Assembly: GCA_036494005.1 (NCBI GenBank)
Contig: DASXOV010000100.1
Span: forward strand, 1-45,090
Length of the DNA stretch: 45,090 nt
Direction: 5' to 3'
DNA from: GCA-003244245 sp036494005
Lineage (GTDB): Bacteria > Actinomycetota > Actinomycetes > Mycobacteriales > Pseudonocardiaceae
Part shown: positions 15,858 to 24,211 of the stretch, piece after piece
Numbering within the stretch: the first letter of the stretch is position 1
Layout: the number at the start of each line of letters is the position of its first letter
The notes under the pieces: generated by a model
The model's input: the letters and a program-made list of their open reading frames with translations, nothing else
The model's database searches: none
What the model was told of the DNA's origin: nothing
Translations under genes and position numbers: made by a program

Positions 15858-17326
15858 CAACGCGCTCGGTCGTCAAGTCACCGCCCCTGCCGCCGCGGCT
15901 GGCCCGGATCCATCTGATCGGGATCGGTGGCGCCGGGATGAGCGGGGTGGCCAGGATCGTGCTGGCCCGTGGTGGTGCGGTCTCCGGTTCGGACGCCAAG
16001 GATTCCAGGGCGCTGCTCGCGCTGCGCGCCCTGGGCGCCAAAGTGGCAGTCGGGCACGCGGCGGACAACCTCGATCAACTCGGTGCGGACCCCAGCGTGA
16101 TCATCAGCACCAAGGCGGTACACCAGACCGACCCGTACAACCCGGAGCTGGTCGAGGCGGCCCGGCGCGGTATCCCGGTGATCCACCGCTCCGAGGCGCT
16201 GGCCGCTCTGATGATCGGCTATCGGGTCGCCTGCATCACCGGCACCGCGGGCAAGACATCCACCACCTCGATGCTCACCGTCGCGCTGCAACACTGCGGA
16301 GCCGATCCGTCCTTCCTGATCGGCGGTGACCTCAACGTCTCGGGTTCCGGCGCCCACCACGGCAGCGGTGACATCTTCGTCGCCGAAGCCGACGAGAGCG
16401 ACGGCTCCTTCACCGCCTACTCGCCCGACCTCGCGGTGGTCACCAACGTCGAGGCCGACCACCTCGACCACCACGGCACCGTCGCGGCCTACACCGCGAG
16501 CTTCGACGAATTCGTGGCCCGGGTCGGCCCGGGCGGCGTGCTGATCGCCAACGCCGATGATCCCGGATCGGCCGCGCTGGCGGCCAGGGCCACCGCTTGC
16601 GGAGTCCGGGTGCGTCACTACGGCCGGGCCGCCACCGCTGTCGAGGACGCTCGGATCCTGGAGTACACCCCCGAGGGCGGGCGAAGTGTGGTCGCCCTCG
16701 CGCTGCCCGGACCGCAGGGGCTGGTGCAGGGGGTGCGGCTGGAGGTCGCGGTGCCCGGTGAGCACATGGCGAGCAATGCCGTCGCCGCTCTGCTGGCCGG
16801 ACTGGAACTGGGGGCACCGCTGCCCGGTCTGCTGGCGGGACTCGCGGGGTTCAGCGGGGTCCGGCGCCGGTTCGAGTTCAAGGGAAGGGCAGCCGGCGCC
16901 CGGGTCTACGACGACTACGCCCATCATCCGACGAAGGTGGCCGCCGCGCTGCGCGGGGCCCGGCAGGTGGTCGGCGACGGCCGATTGCTGGTGGCCTTCC
17001 AGCCACACCTGTACTCCCGTACCCGGGACTTCGCCGCCGAGTTCGGCACCGCGCTGGCGCTGGCGGACGTGGTGCTGCTGCTCGACGTCTACGGCGCCAG
17101 GGAGGACCCGCTGCCCGGGGTCACCGGAGAGCTCATCGCCGAGGCGGTGCCGCTGCCCGCCGACTGCGTGTATTACGAGCCCTCCTGGAACAAGGTGCCC
17201 GCACGGCTGGCCGATCTGATCCGGCCCGGCGATCTGGTGATCACCATGGGGGCCGGCGACGTGACGGTGCTCGGTCCTGAGCTGATCGCCGAGCTGGAGC
17301 GCCGCGCCGCCACCGGACCGCTGTGA
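15854..17326 (+). CDS. murC: UDP-N-acetylmuramate--L-alanine ligase
   Basis: 490 residues. The opening has the MurC-specific nucleotide-binding loop HLIGIGGAGMSGVA, followed by the ATP loop TGTAGKTST (Lys134), AEADESDGSF, NVEADHLDHH and YDDYAHHPTKV. It adds L-Ala to UDP-MurNAc, the first stem residue. Its ATG overlaps the ftsW stop, so translation is coupled directly to ftsW, with no room for murG. It overlaps ftsQ at the 3' end. Confidence 0.96.
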   Translation: MTTRSVVKSPPLPPRLARIHLIGIGGAGMSGVARIVLARGGAVSGSDAKDSRALLALRALGAKVAVGHAADNLDQLGADPSVIISTKAVHQTDPYNPELVEAARRGIPVIHRSEALAALMIGYRVACITGTAGKTSTTSMLTVALQHCGADPSFLIGGDLNVSGSGAHHGSGDIFVAEADESDGSFTAYSPDLAVVTNVEADHLDHHGTVAAYTASFDEFVARVGPGGVLIANADDPGSAALAARATACGVRVRHYGRAATAVEDARILEYTPEGGRSVVALALPGPQGLVQGVRLEVAVPGEHMASNAVAALLAGLELGAPLPGLLAGLAGFSGVRRRFEFKGRAAGARVYDDYAHHPTKVAAALRGARQVVGDGRLLVAFQPHLYSRTRDFAAEFGTALALADVVLLLDVYGAREDPLPGVTGELIAEAVPLPADCVYYEPSWNKVPARLADLIRPGDLVITMGAGDVTVLGPELIAELERRAATGPL

Positions 17327-18189
17327 ACACCGCCGGGCCTGGTGCGTCCGGCCAGCAGCGCCGAGCCCGCCGGGATGCGCACCGGCCGTCGGCCACGGTG
17401 CGGGGGCGCCGTGCTTCGGGCCGGCCCCACGACCCGGGACGGCCCGTGTCGGGTACCGCGCAGCCACCGCCGCCTCGTGGTCCCGCTCCGCGCCCCCCTC
17501 GGCCCTGCGGCCCCACGCGCAACCAGCGCCGCTGGCGGATCGCGGCCGGACTGGCGGTGCTGTTGTTGCTGACCGGGTTGGGGGCGTGGGCGTTGCTGGG
17601 CAGTTCGCTGTTCGACGCCCGTTCGGTAGATGTGGTCGGCACCAGGGAGTTGTCCGCCACCCAGGTGGCAGTGGTGGCGGCCGTACCACTGGGTAGCCCG
17701 TTGCTGGAGCTCGACACGGCAGGGATCCAGGCCCGGGTCGCTGCCCTGCCCCGGGTGGCCGCCGTGCAGGTGAGCCGCACGCTGGGTGGCACGGTGCGGA
17801 TCGAGGTGACCGAGCGGACCCCGATCGCGGTGCATCCCGCCGCTGAAGGGGTGCATCTCGTGGACGCCACCGGGTCCGACTACGCCACGGTGGCGGTCGC
17901 GCCTGCTGGTCTTCCCGAGTTGCGAGTCGCCCGCATCGCGCCCGGGGACCCCGCCACCGATGCAGCGGTCCTGGTGCTCACGGCGTTGCCGGCGCCGTTG
18001 CGGACCCAGGTGGTCTCGGTGACGGCCGACTCTCCGGCTGACGTCGTGCTGCGGCTGGACCATCGGCGCGAGGTGCACTGGGGCGGGGTGGAGGCCAGTG
18101 ACCGCAAGGTGGCGGTGCTCGGTCCGTTGCTCAGCCAGCCGGGCAAGGTGTATGACGTTTCCAGCCCCGATCTGCCCACCATCTCCTGA
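17323..18189 (+). CDS. ftsQ: FtsQ cell division protein
   Basis: 288 residues. A Pro/Arg-rich cytoplasmic tail of about 70 residues precedes one transmembrane helix (about residues 73-90, IAAGLAVLLLLTGLGAWALL). A POTRA domain follows (SLFDARSVDVVGTRELSATQV) and then the FtsQ domain (VQVSRTLGGTVRIEVTERTPIAV). FtsQ links FtsL/FtsB to the divisome. The GTG overlaps the murC stop. It ends the coupled mur/fts block; a 355-base gap precedes ftsZ. Confidence 0.93.
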   Translation: MNTAGPGASGQQRRARRDAHRPSATVRGRRASGRPHDPGRPVSGTAQPPPPRGPAPRPPRPCGPTRNQRRWRIAAGLAVLLLLTGLGAWALLGSSLFDARSVDVVGTRELSATQVAVVAAVPLGSPLLELDTAGIQARVAALPRVAAVQVSRTLGGTVRIEVTERTPIAVHPAAEGVHLVDATGSDYATVAVAPAGLPELRVARIAPGDPATDAAVLVLTALPAPLRTQVVSVTADSPADVVLRLDHRREVHWGGVEASDRKVAVLGPLLSQPGKVYDVSSPDLPTIS

Positions 18190-18544
18190 TCCGGCGGCAC
18201 GGCGGTCGGGTAATGGGGCAATGATGGGGTGCACACTCTATGCCAAGGGACGGACACGCGGGATGGGGCATGATTACGGTCCGGTCCGCGGTGTTGACCG
18301 ATTGGGAACATAACGGCGCGGATCTGTCCGGCGAGTCCGCTGGACCGGGCCCCGAGCGGTCCCTACCGTCCTGATTGAGACCGGAAGCTGACATAACTCT
18401 AAACCTGTAGCTGAGGTTAAGGGTTGTGTGCAGAGGGGAATGGCAGGGGTGCACGCCGTCGGCGGGGCACCGGCAGCGACGAGGAAGGCCCACCGTGATG
18501 GAAGGCCACAGCGTGAAGTGCCCGGCTGTTCGAGGTGCAGCCGG
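18190..18544 (+). promoter_or_regulatory. ftsQ-ftsZ intergenic region with candidate ftsZ promoter
   Basis: 355 bases without a supported gene, as is usual upstream of actinobacterial ftsZ. A candidate promoter is TTGAGA (18375-18380) with TCTAAA (18398-18403), 17-bp spacer. An inverted repeat AACCT (18402-18406) and AGGTT (18414-18418) directly overlaps the -10. The spacing is good but the -10 is only a fair match. Several transcription starts are common here in relatives, so others may be missed. Confidence 0.4.
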
Positions 18545-19858
18545 ATGACGCCCCCGCACAACTACCTTGCCGTCATCAAGGTGGTCGGGATCGGCGGTGG
18601 CGGCGTCAACGCCGTCAACCGCATGATCGAGGTGGGGCTCAAGGGCGTCGAGTTCATCGCGGTGAACACCGATGCCCAGGCGCTGCTGATGTCCGATGCC
18701 GATGTGAAGCTCGATATCGGCAGGGAGCTGACCCGCGGACTCGGCGCGGGAGCGAACCCGGAGGTCGGGCGCAAGGCGGCGGAGGATCACCGCGAGGAGA
18801 TCGAGGAAGTCATCAAGGGCGCCGACATGGTGTTCGTCACCGCCGGTGAGGGCGGTGGCACCGGTACCGGAGGCGCCCCGGTGGTGGCGAGTATCGCCCG
18901 CAAGCTGGGCGCGCTCACGATCGGTGTGGTCACCCGCCCGTTCACCTTCGAGGGCAAACGGCGCGGGGGGCAGGCCGAGGACGGTATCACCGAGCTGCGC
19001 AACGAATGCGACACCCTGATCGTGATCCCGAACGACCGGCTCCTGCAGCTCGGCGACGCGGGTGTGAGCCTCATGGACGCGTTCCGCTCCGCCGACGAGG
19101 TGTTGTTGTCCGGTGTGCAGGGCATCACCGACCTGATCACCACTCCCGGCTTGATCAACCTGGACTTCGCCGATGTGAAGAGCGTGATGTCCGGGGCGGG
19201 CAGCGCACTGATGGGGATCGGCTCTTCCCGCGGGGAGGGCAGGTCCATCCAGGCTGCGGAGAAAGCCATCAACTCGCCGCTGCTGGAAGCGTCGATGGAC
19301 GGAGCGCACGGGGTGTTGCTGTCCATCGCGGGCGGCTCGGATCTGGGCCTGTTCGAGATCCACGAGGCCGCCTCGCTGGTACAGGAGAGTGCGCACCCAG
19401 AGGCGAACATCATCTTTGGTACGGTGATCGACGACTCGCTGGGCGACGAGGTACGGGTCACGGTGATCGCCGCCGGGTTCGACTCGGGCGGTCCTTCGCA
19501 CAAGAAGCTGGAGCCGACTCCGGTGGTCCCGCGAACGGTGGCCAGGGGGCATGCGGGCCAGGTGGGTCAGACCGGCCGGATGGACCGCCCCGGGCAGCCT
19601 CCTCCCGGACCCCCGCAGCCGGCTGCCCCTCCTCCTCCGTTGGCGGCGCCGCCGGTGTCGGCACCTCCGCCCGCGCCACCCCCACCGCCCGCCCCGCTGG
19701 GCCAGGCGGGACATTCCCGGCCTGGCTGGCAACCGGCGACAGCGGAGGGCAGGCTGGGCGCCCGGCCCGGGGTGGGACTGCCCGGTCGGTCGGTGCCGAT
19801 AGGCCCGGATGTCGACGACGAGGACGAGGTGGATGTGCCACCGTTCATGAAGCGGTGA
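18545..19858 (+). CDS. ftsZ: FtsZ, tubulin-like division GTPase
   Basis: 437 residues from the ATG at 18545 (MTPPHNYLAVIKVVGIGGGG). The frame is open upstream to 18428, but FtsZ proteins of this group start here, and GAGG lies about 9 bases before the ATG. The GTP-binding tubulin signature GGGTGTG is at 103-109 and the T7 loop with its catalytic acidic residues is in NLDFADVKSVM. The linker after about residue 320 is unusually rich in proline. The conserved tail DVPPFMKR, which binds SepF and FtsW, is intact. It forms the Z-ring at midcell. The stop overlaps the pgeF GTG. Confidence 0.97.
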   Translation: MTPPHNYLAVIKVVGIGGGGVNAVNRMIEVGLKGVEFIAVNTDAQALLMSDADVKLDIGRELTRGLGAGANPEVGRKAAEDHREEIEEVIKGADMVFVTAGEGGGTGTGGAPVVASIARKLGALTIGVVTRPFTFEGKRRGGQAEDGITELRNECDTLIVIPNDRLLQLGDAGVSLMDAFRSADEVLLSGVQGITDLITTPGLINLDFADVKSVMSGAGSALMGIGSSRGEGRSIQAAEKAINSPLLEASMDGAHGVLLSIAGGSDLGLFEIHEAASLVQESAHPEANIIFGTVIDDSLGDEVRVTVIAAGFDSGGPSHKKLEPTPVVPRTVARGHAGQVGQTGRMDRPGQPPPGPPQPAAPPPPLAAPPVSAPPPAPPPPPAPLGQAGHSRPGWQPATAEGRLGARPGVGLPGRSVPIGPDVDDEDEVDVPPFMKR

Positions 19859-20568
19859 GTGTGGTCCGTATCCGGCGGGTGGTGACCACCCGCGAGGGCG
19901 GGGTGTCACTGCCGCCCTACGACTCCTTCAATCTCGGCGGACATGTCGGGGACCGGGCCGAGGCGGTGGCCGCGAACCGGGAGCGACTGGCCGCCGGGGT
20001 CGGTCTCGCTGCCGACCGGCTGGTCTGGATGGAGCAGGTGCACGGCCGCACGGTCGTGCCCGTCGAGCCCGGTGCGGTGGAGCCGGTGCCCGCCACCGAC
20101 GGAGTGGTCACTGCCGTGCCCGGTCTCGCCGTCGTGGTGGTGGTCGCGGACTGCGTGCCGGTGCTGCTCGCCGACCCGGTGGCAGGAGTGGTCGGCGCGG
20201 TGCACGCGGGGCGGGTGGGGGCCAGGGCCGGGGTGCTTGCTGTGGCTCTTTCGGCGATGCAGCGGCTCGGTGCGCGGACCGACCGGGTTGAGGCGTTGCT
20301 GGGCCCTTCGGCCTGCGGACAGTGCTACGAGGTCCCCGCCGACATGCAGGCCGACGTGTCGGAGCATCTGCCCGGCAGTGCCTGCCGTACTCATCGGGGT
20401 ACTCCCGGCCTGGATCTGCGGGCCGGGTTGTGGCGTCAGCTCGCCGAGGCGGGCGTGGCCCGGATCGGGGTGGACCCTCGGTGCACGATCGAGGACCGTA
20501 CGCTCTACAGCTACCGACGCGACGGCACGACCGGCCGGCTCGCCGCGCTGACCTGGTTCGAGGAGTGA
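19855..20568 (+). CDS. pgeF: PgeF/YfiH-family (LACC1-like) polyphenol oxidase/purine nucleoside phosphorylase
   Basis: 237 residues. The putative zinc/catalytic triad of the family is present: His63 in EQVHGRTV, Cys100 in ADCVPVLL and His117 in AVHAGRVG. YDSFNLGGHVGD near the start is also typical. Family members act as purine nucleoside phosphorylases/adenosine deaminases, and in E. coli PgeF (YfiH) edits misplaced serine in peptidoglycan precursors, which would fit the cell-wall neighbourhood. The GTG overlaps the ftsZ stop and the stop overlaps the next gene. Confidence 0.88.
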   Translation: MSVVRIRRVVTTREGGVSLPPYDSFNLGGHVGDRAEAVAANRERLAAGVGLAADRLVWMEQVHGRTVVPVEPGAVEPVPATDGVVTAVPGLAVVVVVADCVPVLLADPVAGVVGAVHAGRVGARAGVLAVALSAMQRLGARTDRVEALLGPSACGQCYEVPADMQADVSEHLPGSACRTHRGTPGLDLRAGLWRQLAEAGVARIGVDPRCTIEDRTLYSYRRDGTTGRLAALTWFEE

Positions 20569-21308
20569 ACACGCAGGTCACCGACCCACGGCGCGACGAG
20601 CTGGCGGCGGCGCTGGTGCGGGTCCGGGACCGGATCGGTGCCGCCTGCGCCGCCGCGGACCGGGATCCCGCCGGGGTGCGGCTGCTTGCGGTCACGAAGA
20701 CCTTCCCGGCGCAGGACGTGGCCCGGCTCGCCGACCTCGGGCTGCTCGACGTCGCGGAGGCCCGCGACCAGGAAGCCGCTCCGAAGGTGGCTGAGGTCGC
20801 CGGCCTGCGTCCCGCTGTCCCGCTGCGCTGGCACATGGTCGGCCGTGTGCAGCGCAACAAGGCCCGTTCGGTGGTCCGGTGGGCCGTGCAGGTGCAGTCG
20901 GTGGATTCGGTGCGGTTGGTCGATGCGCTGGATCGTGCCGCGCGGGTCGCGGCGCAGGCCGGGGAACGGGACGAACCGCTCGGGGTCCTGGTGCAGGCCA
21001 GCCTGAATGACGATCCGGCGCGCGGCGGCTGTCCGCTGCCCGAGCTCGGCGTGCTGGCTGATCGGGTCGCGGCCGCACCGAGCCTGCGCCTGGACGGTGT
21101 GATGGGGGTGGCCCCGCTCGGTGCTGATCCCGGGGCCGCGTTCACCGCGCTGGCCGCCGCCGCGCAGCAGCTGCGTCAGCTGCACCCGGCAGCCGTGGAA
21201 CTGTCCGCGGGGATGAGTGGGGACCTCGATGAGGCCATCCTGCACGGCGCCACCTGCGTGCGTGTCGGAACCGCGTTGCTGGGTAGCAGGCCGATAACCT
21301 CTCCGTGA
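20565..21308 (+). CDS. YggS/PROSC-family pyridoxal-phosphate homeostasis protein
   Basis: 247 residues. The PLP-binding lysine is Lys45 in AVTKTFP; WHMVGRVQRNKA and the phosphate-binding end ELSAGMSGDLDEAI with VRVGTALLG match the family. It is a single-domain alanine-racemase-fold protein that buffers PLP and has no known catalysis. The usual IGENR-type segment is changed here (LLDVAEARDQEA). It starts at GTG overlapping pgeF and lies directly upstream of sepF, the standard actinobacterial order. Confidence 0.9.
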   Translation: MNTQVTDPRRDELAAALVRVRDRIGAACAAADRDPAGVRLLAVTKTFPAQDVARLADLGLLDVAEARDQEAAPKVAEVAGLRPAVPLRWHMVGRVQRNKARSVVRWAVQVQSVDSVRLVDALDRAARVAAQAGERDEPLGVLVQASLNDDPARGGCPLPELGVLADRVAAAPSLRLDGVMGVAPLGADPGAAFTALAAAAQQLRQLHPAAVELSAGMSGDLDEAILHGATCVRVGTALLGSRPITSP

Positions 21309-21386
21309 CCGTGTGCGACGGACCGCGGGCGTGCGGGGCCGGATTCCGGAGCAGTGCATCGAGGTCGGGACAGAGAGGCTGGGGCA

Positions 21387-22079
21387 ATGAGCGCGCTGCA
21401 CAGGTTGAAGGCCTACTTCGGCATGGTCCCGGCCGAGGAGCTCGACGACTACGGCTCGGACTACCGGGAGCCGGACTATCACCACGAGTACCGCGCAGGC
21501 TACGAGGCGGCGGCTCCGGCGGAGACCAGGGAGCCCGGCTACCCGGCAGGGCATCCTGCGGGCCGGACCCGCCGGGCGGACCTGGACGGCTACCGTGACG
21601 GCTACCGTGACGGCTCCCAGGCCGAACTCGGCAGCGTCGGTGCCCCGCTGGCGGCCGCCAGGATGCACTCGGCCCGGCGTCCGTCCTGGGCGCCGGAAAC
21701 CCCGGTACGGGGGGCGTTGGCGGTCGACACCGCGCCACCGGTTCGGGAGCCGGTCGCTCCGCCGCGCGCCGGGCTGTTCGCCGAGGAAGAGGCGCACCCG
21801 CTGGCCCGTATCGTCACGCTGCACCCGCATACCTACAACGAGGCCCGCCCGATCGGCGAACGCTACCGGGAGGGCACGCCGGTGATCATGAATCTGACCG
21901 GGATGGACGACAAGGACGCCAAGCGTCTCGTCGACTTCGCCGCCGGGCTGGCCTTCGCGTTGCGCGGCTCGATCGACAAGGTCACCAACAAGGTGTTCTT
22001 GCTCTCACCGCCCAACGTGGACGTCTCAGCCGAGGACCGCCGCCGGCTCGCCGAAGGTGGAATTTTCAATCAACGGTGA
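21387..22079 (+). CDS. sepF: SepF, FtsZ membrane tether
   Basis: 230 residues from ATG at 21387 (MSALHRLKAYFGMVP), where the N-terminal amphipathic helix anchors to the membrane. A long acidic, Tyr-rich linker contains a short DGYRDGYRDG repeat (21587-21616). The globular SepF domain (about residues 135-215) includes HPHTYNEARPIGERYREG and VIMNLTGMDDKDAKRLVDFAAG, then FLLSPPNVDVS. In actinobacteria lacking FtsA/ZipA, SepF is the main link of FtsZ to the membrane. The ORF is open to 21354 upstream, but the conserved helix decides the start. Confidence 0.95.
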   Translation: MSALHRLKAYFGMVPAEELDDYGSDYREPDYHHEYRAGYEAAAPAETREPGYPAGHPAGRTRRADLDGYRDGYRDGSQAELGSVGAPLAAARMHSARRPSWAPETPVRGALAVDTAPPVREPVAPPRAGLFAEEEAHPLARIVTLHPHTYNEARPIGERYREGTPVIMNLTGMDDKDAKRLVDFAAGLAFALRGSIDKVTNKVFLLSPPNVDVSAEDRRRLAEGGIFNQR

Positions 22080-22133
22080 GGTCAGGGGGGTCCTGACTGA
22101 CGGTCGGCCGTTCGTCGATGGCAGAGTGGTGCC

Positions 22134-22418
22134 GTGGACGTTGCCCGCTTAGTGGTGTACTACGTGTTGTTCTTTTTCTGGCTGCTGCTCACGGCGCGTA
22201 TCGTCATCGAACTCGTTCGCGCCTTCGCGCACAGCTGGCAACCCGCCGGAGGGGTGGCGATCGCCGTCGAGTCGGTGTACACCGTGACTGATCCGCCGGT
22301 CCGTGCACTCCGTCGGGTGATCAAGCCCATCCGCATCGGAGGCGTGGGACTGGACTTGTCCATTATGGTTCTGCTGCTTGTGGTGTTCATACTGATGCGA
22401 TTCGTGGATCCTAGGTAG
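22134..22418 (+). CDS. YggT-family membrane protein
   Basis: 94 residues from GTG. Two hydrophobic helices (about residues 6-27, LVVYYVLFFFWLLLTARIVIEL, and 73-89, DLSIMVLLLVVFILMRF) flank the conserved VTDPPVRALRRVIKPIRIGG motif. YggT proteins are small, of unclear function, and regularly lie between sepF and wag31 in actinobacteria. Confidence 0.88.
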   Translation: MDVARLVVYYVLFFFWLLLTARIVIELVRAFAHSWQPAGGVAIAVESVYTVTDPPVRALRRVIKPIRIGGVGLDLSIMVLLLVVFILMRFVDPR

Positions 22419-22487
22419 CGGCCGTCGGGGCATGAGGGGCCGATACGCCCAAGGAAGGCACAGTCGAGGAGTGCGTGAGGTGATCCG

Positions 22488-23282
22488 ATGCCGTTGACCC
22501 CCGCCGACGTTCACAACGTCGCGTTCAGTAAGCCGCCGATCGGCAAGCGGGGCTACAACGAGGACGAGGTCGATGCCTTCCTCGACCTGGTTGAGGCCGA
22601 GCTGGCTCGGCTAATCGAGGAGAACAACGATCTCCGCAACCAGGTCGAGGAGCTCGATCAGCAGCTGAGTAGCGCCCCGCCGGACATGGGCCGTAGTGCC
22701 CGTCCGCCGGAGCCGCCGCGCCCGACGATGATGACCGCAGTCCCGACACCGTCCATGGTCGAGCAGACCTCACCGGGTGGGGATCATCACGTCCAGGCAG
22801 CCAAGGTGCTGGGTCTCGCTCAGGAGATGGCGGACCGCCTGACCGGGGAGGCCAAGGCCGAGGCCGACGGGATGCTCGGGGAGGCCCGGACCAAGTCCGA
22901 GCAGCTGCTCTCCGAGGCCAGGGTGAAGGCCGACAGTATGGTCAACGAGGCCAGGACCAGGGCCGAGACGATGCTGAACGACGCCAGGACCAGGGCCGAG
23001 ACTCTCGAGCGGCAGTCTCGCGAGAAGGCGGCGTCGCTGGAACGGGACGCGCAGCGCAAGCACACCGAGATCCTCGGTGCGATCAACCAGGAGAAGAGTG
23101 CCCTGGAGAAGAAGATCGACGAGTTGCGCACCTTCGAGCGCGAGTACCGAACCCGCCTGAAGACCTATCTCGAGTCGCAACTGCGAGACCTGGACGGCCG
23201 AGGATCGGCAGCGCCTGCGGAGACCGGACGCGGGCAACAGTTCACCGGCGGGTTCAGCGCGCGTGCTGAAGCAGGTAGCTGA
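22488..23282 (+). CDS. wag31: DivIVA/Wag31 polar growth scaffold
   Basis: 264 residues starting MPLTPADVHNVAFSKPPIGKRGYNEDEVDAFLD, the DivIVA N-terminal domain that binds curved polar membrane. A coiled coil runs from about residue 30 to 65, then a Pro/Met-rich break, then a long C-terminal coiled coil (about 95-240) with a regular EARTRAE/EARVKAD repeat pattern. The protein directs tip growth and recruits the wall-synthesis machinery. GAGGTG stands 6 bases before the ATG. It closes the dcw region. Confidence 0.95.
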   Translation: MPLTPADVHNVAFSKPPIGKRGYNEDEVDAFLDLVEAELARLIEENNDLRNQVEELDQQLSSAPPDMGRSARPPEPPRPTMMTAVPTPSMVEQTSPGGDHHVQAAKVLGLAQEMADRLTGEAKAEADGMLGEARTKSEQLLSEARVKADSMVNEARTRAETMLNDARTRAETLERQSREKAASLERDAQRKHTEILGAINQEKSALEKKIDELRTFEREYRTRLKTYLESQLRDLDGRGSAAPAETGRGQQFTGGFSARAEAGS

Positions 23283-23288
23283 CCCGGG

Positions 23289-23302
23289 GGGGCGAACGCC
23301 CC
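23289..23302 (+). terminator. GC-rich hairpin after wag31
   Basis: GGGGC (23289-23293) and GCCCC (23298-23302) around GAAC form a short strong stem 6 bases after the wag31 stop. No T-tract follows, so it is only a weak terminator candidate. Confidence 0.3.
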
Positions 23303-23346
23303 TGGATCACCCATGCATGTCGCGCTGCGACGGCGGGGGGTGAGCC

Positions 23347-23937
23347 TTGCTGTTGCTGGCTATCCTGTTGCTGCTCTCGGCAGTGGGGCTGCTTGCCGCA
23401 GCCGTCGTCACCAGTCAATTGGGTCTGGCCTGGGTCTCGGTCGGGGTCAGTGCGCTCGCAGCGATGGCCGTGTTGCTCTGGCGGCGCCGGGTGCGGCGCA
23501 GCCGGCCGTCGACTGCGGATGACGAGTCCGCTGCCGCCGGGCGGGACGCGGAACCCCCGGCACCTGTGCCGCGCCCTGCCGAAGGACCGGCCGATCCGGT
23601 ACTTGGTCCCGGCCTCGGCTCGAACAAGGTCGCGGACGCCGATTCGGAGGCTGCCGGGACCGCTGATCCGGCAGAAGAGGACACCGAGCCGGCTGATCTT
23701 CTGGTGGTGCTCGATTCATCGGATGAGGTATTGGTCGTCGACGAGCAGCCGCGTTATCACCTCGCGCGCTGCCGGTGGCCCGATCCCGCGAAGACCGAGC
23801 GGCTACCGGTGCGAGAGGCCAGGGAGCTGGGTTTCGTACCCTGCGACAGCTGCCGCCCCGACGTGGAGATCGCCGACCGGCACCGGGCGGAGACACGCGA
23901 GTCTGCGCAGCAACAGCCGAGCCGGCCCGGGCCATAA
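23347..23937 (+). CDS. Membrane protein with C-terminal His/Cys metal-binding motif
   Basis: 196 residues, probably starting at TTG (23347), which places the first hydrophobic helix right at the N-terminus. Two transmembrane helices (about 2-20 and 26-44) are followed by an Arg-rich stop, a Pro/Ala/acid-rich linker, and a compact domain near residues 135-175. There, YHLARCRW and GFVPCDSCRPD give an HxxxC...CxxC set, the pattern of small zinc-type domains seen in Ada-like and thermonuclease-associated modules. The function is unknown. It lies between wag31 and the ileS T-box, where Streptomyces genomes carry a different zinc protein (TraR/DksA type). Confidence 0.7.
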   Translation: MLLLAILLLLSAVGLLAAAVVTSQLGLAWVSVGVSALAAMAVLLWRRRVRRSRPSTADDESAAAGRDAEPPAPVPRPAEGPADPVLGPGLGSNKVADADSEAAGTADPAEEDTEPADLLVVLDSSDEVLVVDEQPRYHLARCRWPDPAKTERLPVREARELGFVPCDSCRPDVEIADRHRAETRESAQQQPSRPGP

Positions 23938-23969
23938 CTCACTGGCACTACCCGGGTATCCTCGGACCA

Positions 23970-24175
23970 CAGGCATCGATCCGGCCATCACCGGGGAGCC
24001 TCCGGAAGAACCGAGCTCGCCTGCGAGCAGCCGAGCTCTCAGTAGAACCGGACGGGTCCGGCCCGTTATCGCCGGTTTCAGAGTGGCCGCCCGCCATGCG
24101 GGTGGCAAGCGGGGTGGTACCGCGGTCCGCGGCGCAGTCGTGGGTCGTCCCCGTGCAGCGAATCAGGGCCCCACT
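23970..24175 (+). ncRNA. T-box leader controlling ileS (ultrashort stem I type)
   Basis: Upstream of ileS is the diagnostic T-box sequence GGGTGGTACCGCGG (24112-24125). Its TGGT at 24115-24118 can pair with the NCCA end of uncharged tRNA-Ile (variable base U for discriminator A73). Near the 5' end a minimal stem CCGG (23981-23984)/CCGG (23991-23994) carries ATC, an isoleucine codon, in its loop (23987-23989). This layout matches the actinobacterial ultrashort stem I T-boxes on ileS, which are known to act at translation initiation. No terminator with a T-tract is seen, consistent with translational control. The exact ends are approximate. Confidence 0.85.
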
Positions 24176-24211
24176 GCACTGGTGACACCGCAGAAGGAAG
24201 TACACGCCGCC

